A program made the translations under genes and the position numbers. Of a stretch of DNA of 64,000 bases, positions 62,930-64,000 are shown one piece after another; position 1 is the stretch's first letter; each line of letters opens with the position of its first letter. Source of the stretch: Bradyrhizobium barranii subsp. barranii (GTDB taxonomy: Bacteria > Pseudomonadota > Alphaproteobacteria > Rhizobiales > Xanthobacteraceae); NCBI RefSeq assembly GCF_017565645.3, contig NZ_CP086136.1, positions 620,001-684,000 on the forward strand, written 5' to 3'. Below the pieces are notes generated by a model that worked only from the letters and a program-made list of their open reading frames with translations, had not been told where the DNA came from and made no database searches.

Positions 62930-62955
62930 GCCGGCGCATCAAGCGCCGGCCTTTT
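62930..62955 (+). terminator. Rho-independent terminator
   Basis: GCCGGCGC (62930-62937), a 5-base loop, GCGCCGGC (62943-62950), then CTTTT. Perfect 8-bp stem, 28 bases after the aldolase stop codon. It separates the operon from the lactonase gene, which begins at 62976. Confidence 0.8.
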
Positions 62956-62975
62956 ATCGAGCAGGGAGGATTGTT

Positions 62976-64000
62976 ATGAATTTCACGCGACGTAGTCTCA
63001 TGGCCGGCGCCGGTGCGACGGCGGCTTCCGCACTTCTGGCCCGCGCCGCCGGTGCCCAGTCGTTTCCGTTCACGCCCAACCAGCGCTACCCCGATCCCGC
63101 CGTCCAGATACTCGATCCCAGCTTTGGAAAATACCGGCTCTATTCGTCGACGGTCGAGCAGGTCGCAACAGGCATGCGCTGGGCCGAAGGCCCCGCCTAT
63201 TTCCCCGAGGGCGGTTATCTGCTGTTCTCGGACATTCCCAACAACCGGATCATGAAGTTCGACGAGAAGACCGGGCAGACCAGCGAGTTCCGCGCCAACG
63301 CCAACTACGCCAATGGCAATGCGCGCGACCGCCAGGGCCGCCTCGTCACCTGCGAGCACTCCGTGACCCGCCGCATCACCCGCACCGAGAAGGACGGCAA
63401 GATCACGGTTCTTGCCGACAAGTTCGAGGGCAAACGGCTGAACGCGCCGAACGACATCGTGGTGAAGTCCGACGACAGCATCTGGTTCACCGATCCCTTG
63501 TTCGGCATCAACGGCGAGTGGGAAGGCAACAAGGAGAAGTCCGAGCAGGCCACCACCAACGTCTATCGCATCGCCAAGGACGGCAAGATCAGCGCCGTCC
63601 TCACCGACCTCGTCAATCCCAACGGCCTCGCCTTCTCGCCGGACGAGAAGAAGCTCTACATCGTCGAATGGAAGGGCACGCCCAACCGCAGCATCTGGAG
63701 CTACAATGTCGGCGACGACGGCAGCTTGAGCGGCAAGACCAAGCTGATCGATGCCGCCGACCAGGCCTCGCTCGACGGTTTTCGCGTCGATCGCGACGGC
63801 AATCTCTGGTGCGGCTGGGGCTCCAACGGCGCGCTGCAATCCGAGCCCACCGACATCGGCGGCCGCAGGGTGTTTCAGCTCAGGGGCAAGTCCGAGGATC
63901 TCGACGGCGTGATGGTGTTCAACCCTGAAGGCAAGCCGCTCGCCTTCATCAAGCTGCCGGAACGCTGCGCCAACCTCTGCTTCGGCGGTCCGAAGAACAA
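62976..64000 (+). CDS. Tat-exported SMP-30/gluconolactonase-family lactonase, 3' end outside window
   Basis: At least 341 residues; the frame is open at 64000. Twin-arginine signal MNFTRRSLMAGAGATAASAL ending AAGAQS, so periplasmic. Six-bladed propeller motifs: RWAEGPAYFPEGGYLLFSDI, CEHSVTRRITR, RLNAPNDIVVKSDDSIWFTD, NPNGLAFSPDEKKLYIVEW, DGFRVDRDGNLWCGWG. The Glu, Asn and Asp metal ligands of the family are in EGP, PND and LDGF. Probably opens a sugar lactone before uptake as the aldonate. GGGAGGATTGTT precedes the ATG. Own transcript after the terminator. Confidence 0.9.
   Translation, partial: MNFTRRSLMAGAGATAASALLARAAGAQSFPFTPNQRYPDPAVQILDPSFGKYRLYSSTVEQVATGMRWAEGPAYFPEGGYLLFSDIPNNRIMKFDEKTGQTSEFRANANYANGNARDRQGRLVTCEHSVTRRITRTEKDGKITVLADKFEGKRLNAPNDIVVKSDDSIWFTDPLFGINGEWEGNKEKSEQATTNVYRIAKDGKISAVLTDLVNPNGLAFSPDEKKLYIVEWKGTPNRSIWSYNVGDDGSLSGKTKLIDAADQASLDGFRVDRDGNLWCGWGSNGALQSEPTDIGGRRVFQLRGKSEDLDGVMVFNPEGKPLAFIKLPERCANLCFGGPKN

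Overview
The window looks like a chromosomal segment of a Bradyrhizobium-type alphaproteobacterium. The reasons are the GC-rich coding bias, GGAAC-N16/17-CGTT promoters of the EcfG (PhyR-NepR-EcfG general stress response) type, a perfect FixK/FNR box, palindromic repeats of the kind scattered through Bradyrhizobium genomes, and many small exported or membrane proteins typical of that genus. The species assignment is inference; no rRNA gene or complete tRNA gene is present.

Region 1 (about 1-23.4 kb) is stress-flavoured accessory DNA ending at a tyrosine recombinase (21653-23296). Just beyond the recombinase is a fragment resembling the 3' end of a tRNA-Ser gene (23385-23411), a plausible island attachment site. 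The region holds opgGH (periplasmic glucans), DUF1236 and other small envelope proteins, an NTF2-like protein, a NarL-type regulator, a PRC-barrel protein, an AI-2E-family permease, a TAXI solute-binding protein, and two related membrane proteins with an LGPYQS core. It also holds DUF1259 and PepSY-like proteins, a Cj0069-like ATP-grasp gene joined to a FetAB-like iron exporter, and a four-gene operon built around a superoxide dismutase-rhodanese fusion. Several genes carry EcfG-type promoters. Between them lie eroded genes (an HWE histidine-kinase fragment, frameshifted or truncated small genes) and about 1.1 kb without a convincing gene.

Region 2 (23.4-31.5 kb) is a decaying catabolic locus: a LysR gene, a leuC-like gene joined by deletion to the tail of an ABC permease, a second LysR gene with a one-base frameshift, a flavin monooxygenase with a one-base frameshift near its start, and an intact tripartite tricarboxylate transporter binding protein. 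A proline iminopeptidase and the 3' remnant of an IS5-type transposase follow.

Region 3 (31.5-41 kb) is ordinary chromosome: VOC protein, DUF2157/GDYXXLXY membrane pair, a MocR regulator divergent from an EamA exporter, a small exported protein behind a FixK box, a degenerate EAL protein and an unknown 387-aa protein.

Region 4 (41-56.7 kb) is signalling: a LuxR protein with a kinase-like N-terminus, an Hpt protein, two coupled Crp/Fnr paralogues, cheA-cheW-cheY-cheR without cheB, a PilZ-like protein, four further response regulators, and a 1166-aa hybrid sensor kinase. Two similar single-domain receivers bracket the chemotaxis block.

Region 5 (56.8-64 kb) is a GntR-controlled sugar-acid locus. 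GntR is divergent, across a perfect 26-bp palindrome, from a NitT/TauT-type ABC transporter, a dehydratase closely matching L-arabinonate dehydratase, an RraA-type aldolase and a Tat-exported SMP-30 lactonase that runs off the right edge. Together they suggest uptake of an aldonate or lactone, lactone opening, dehydration and aldol cleavage.
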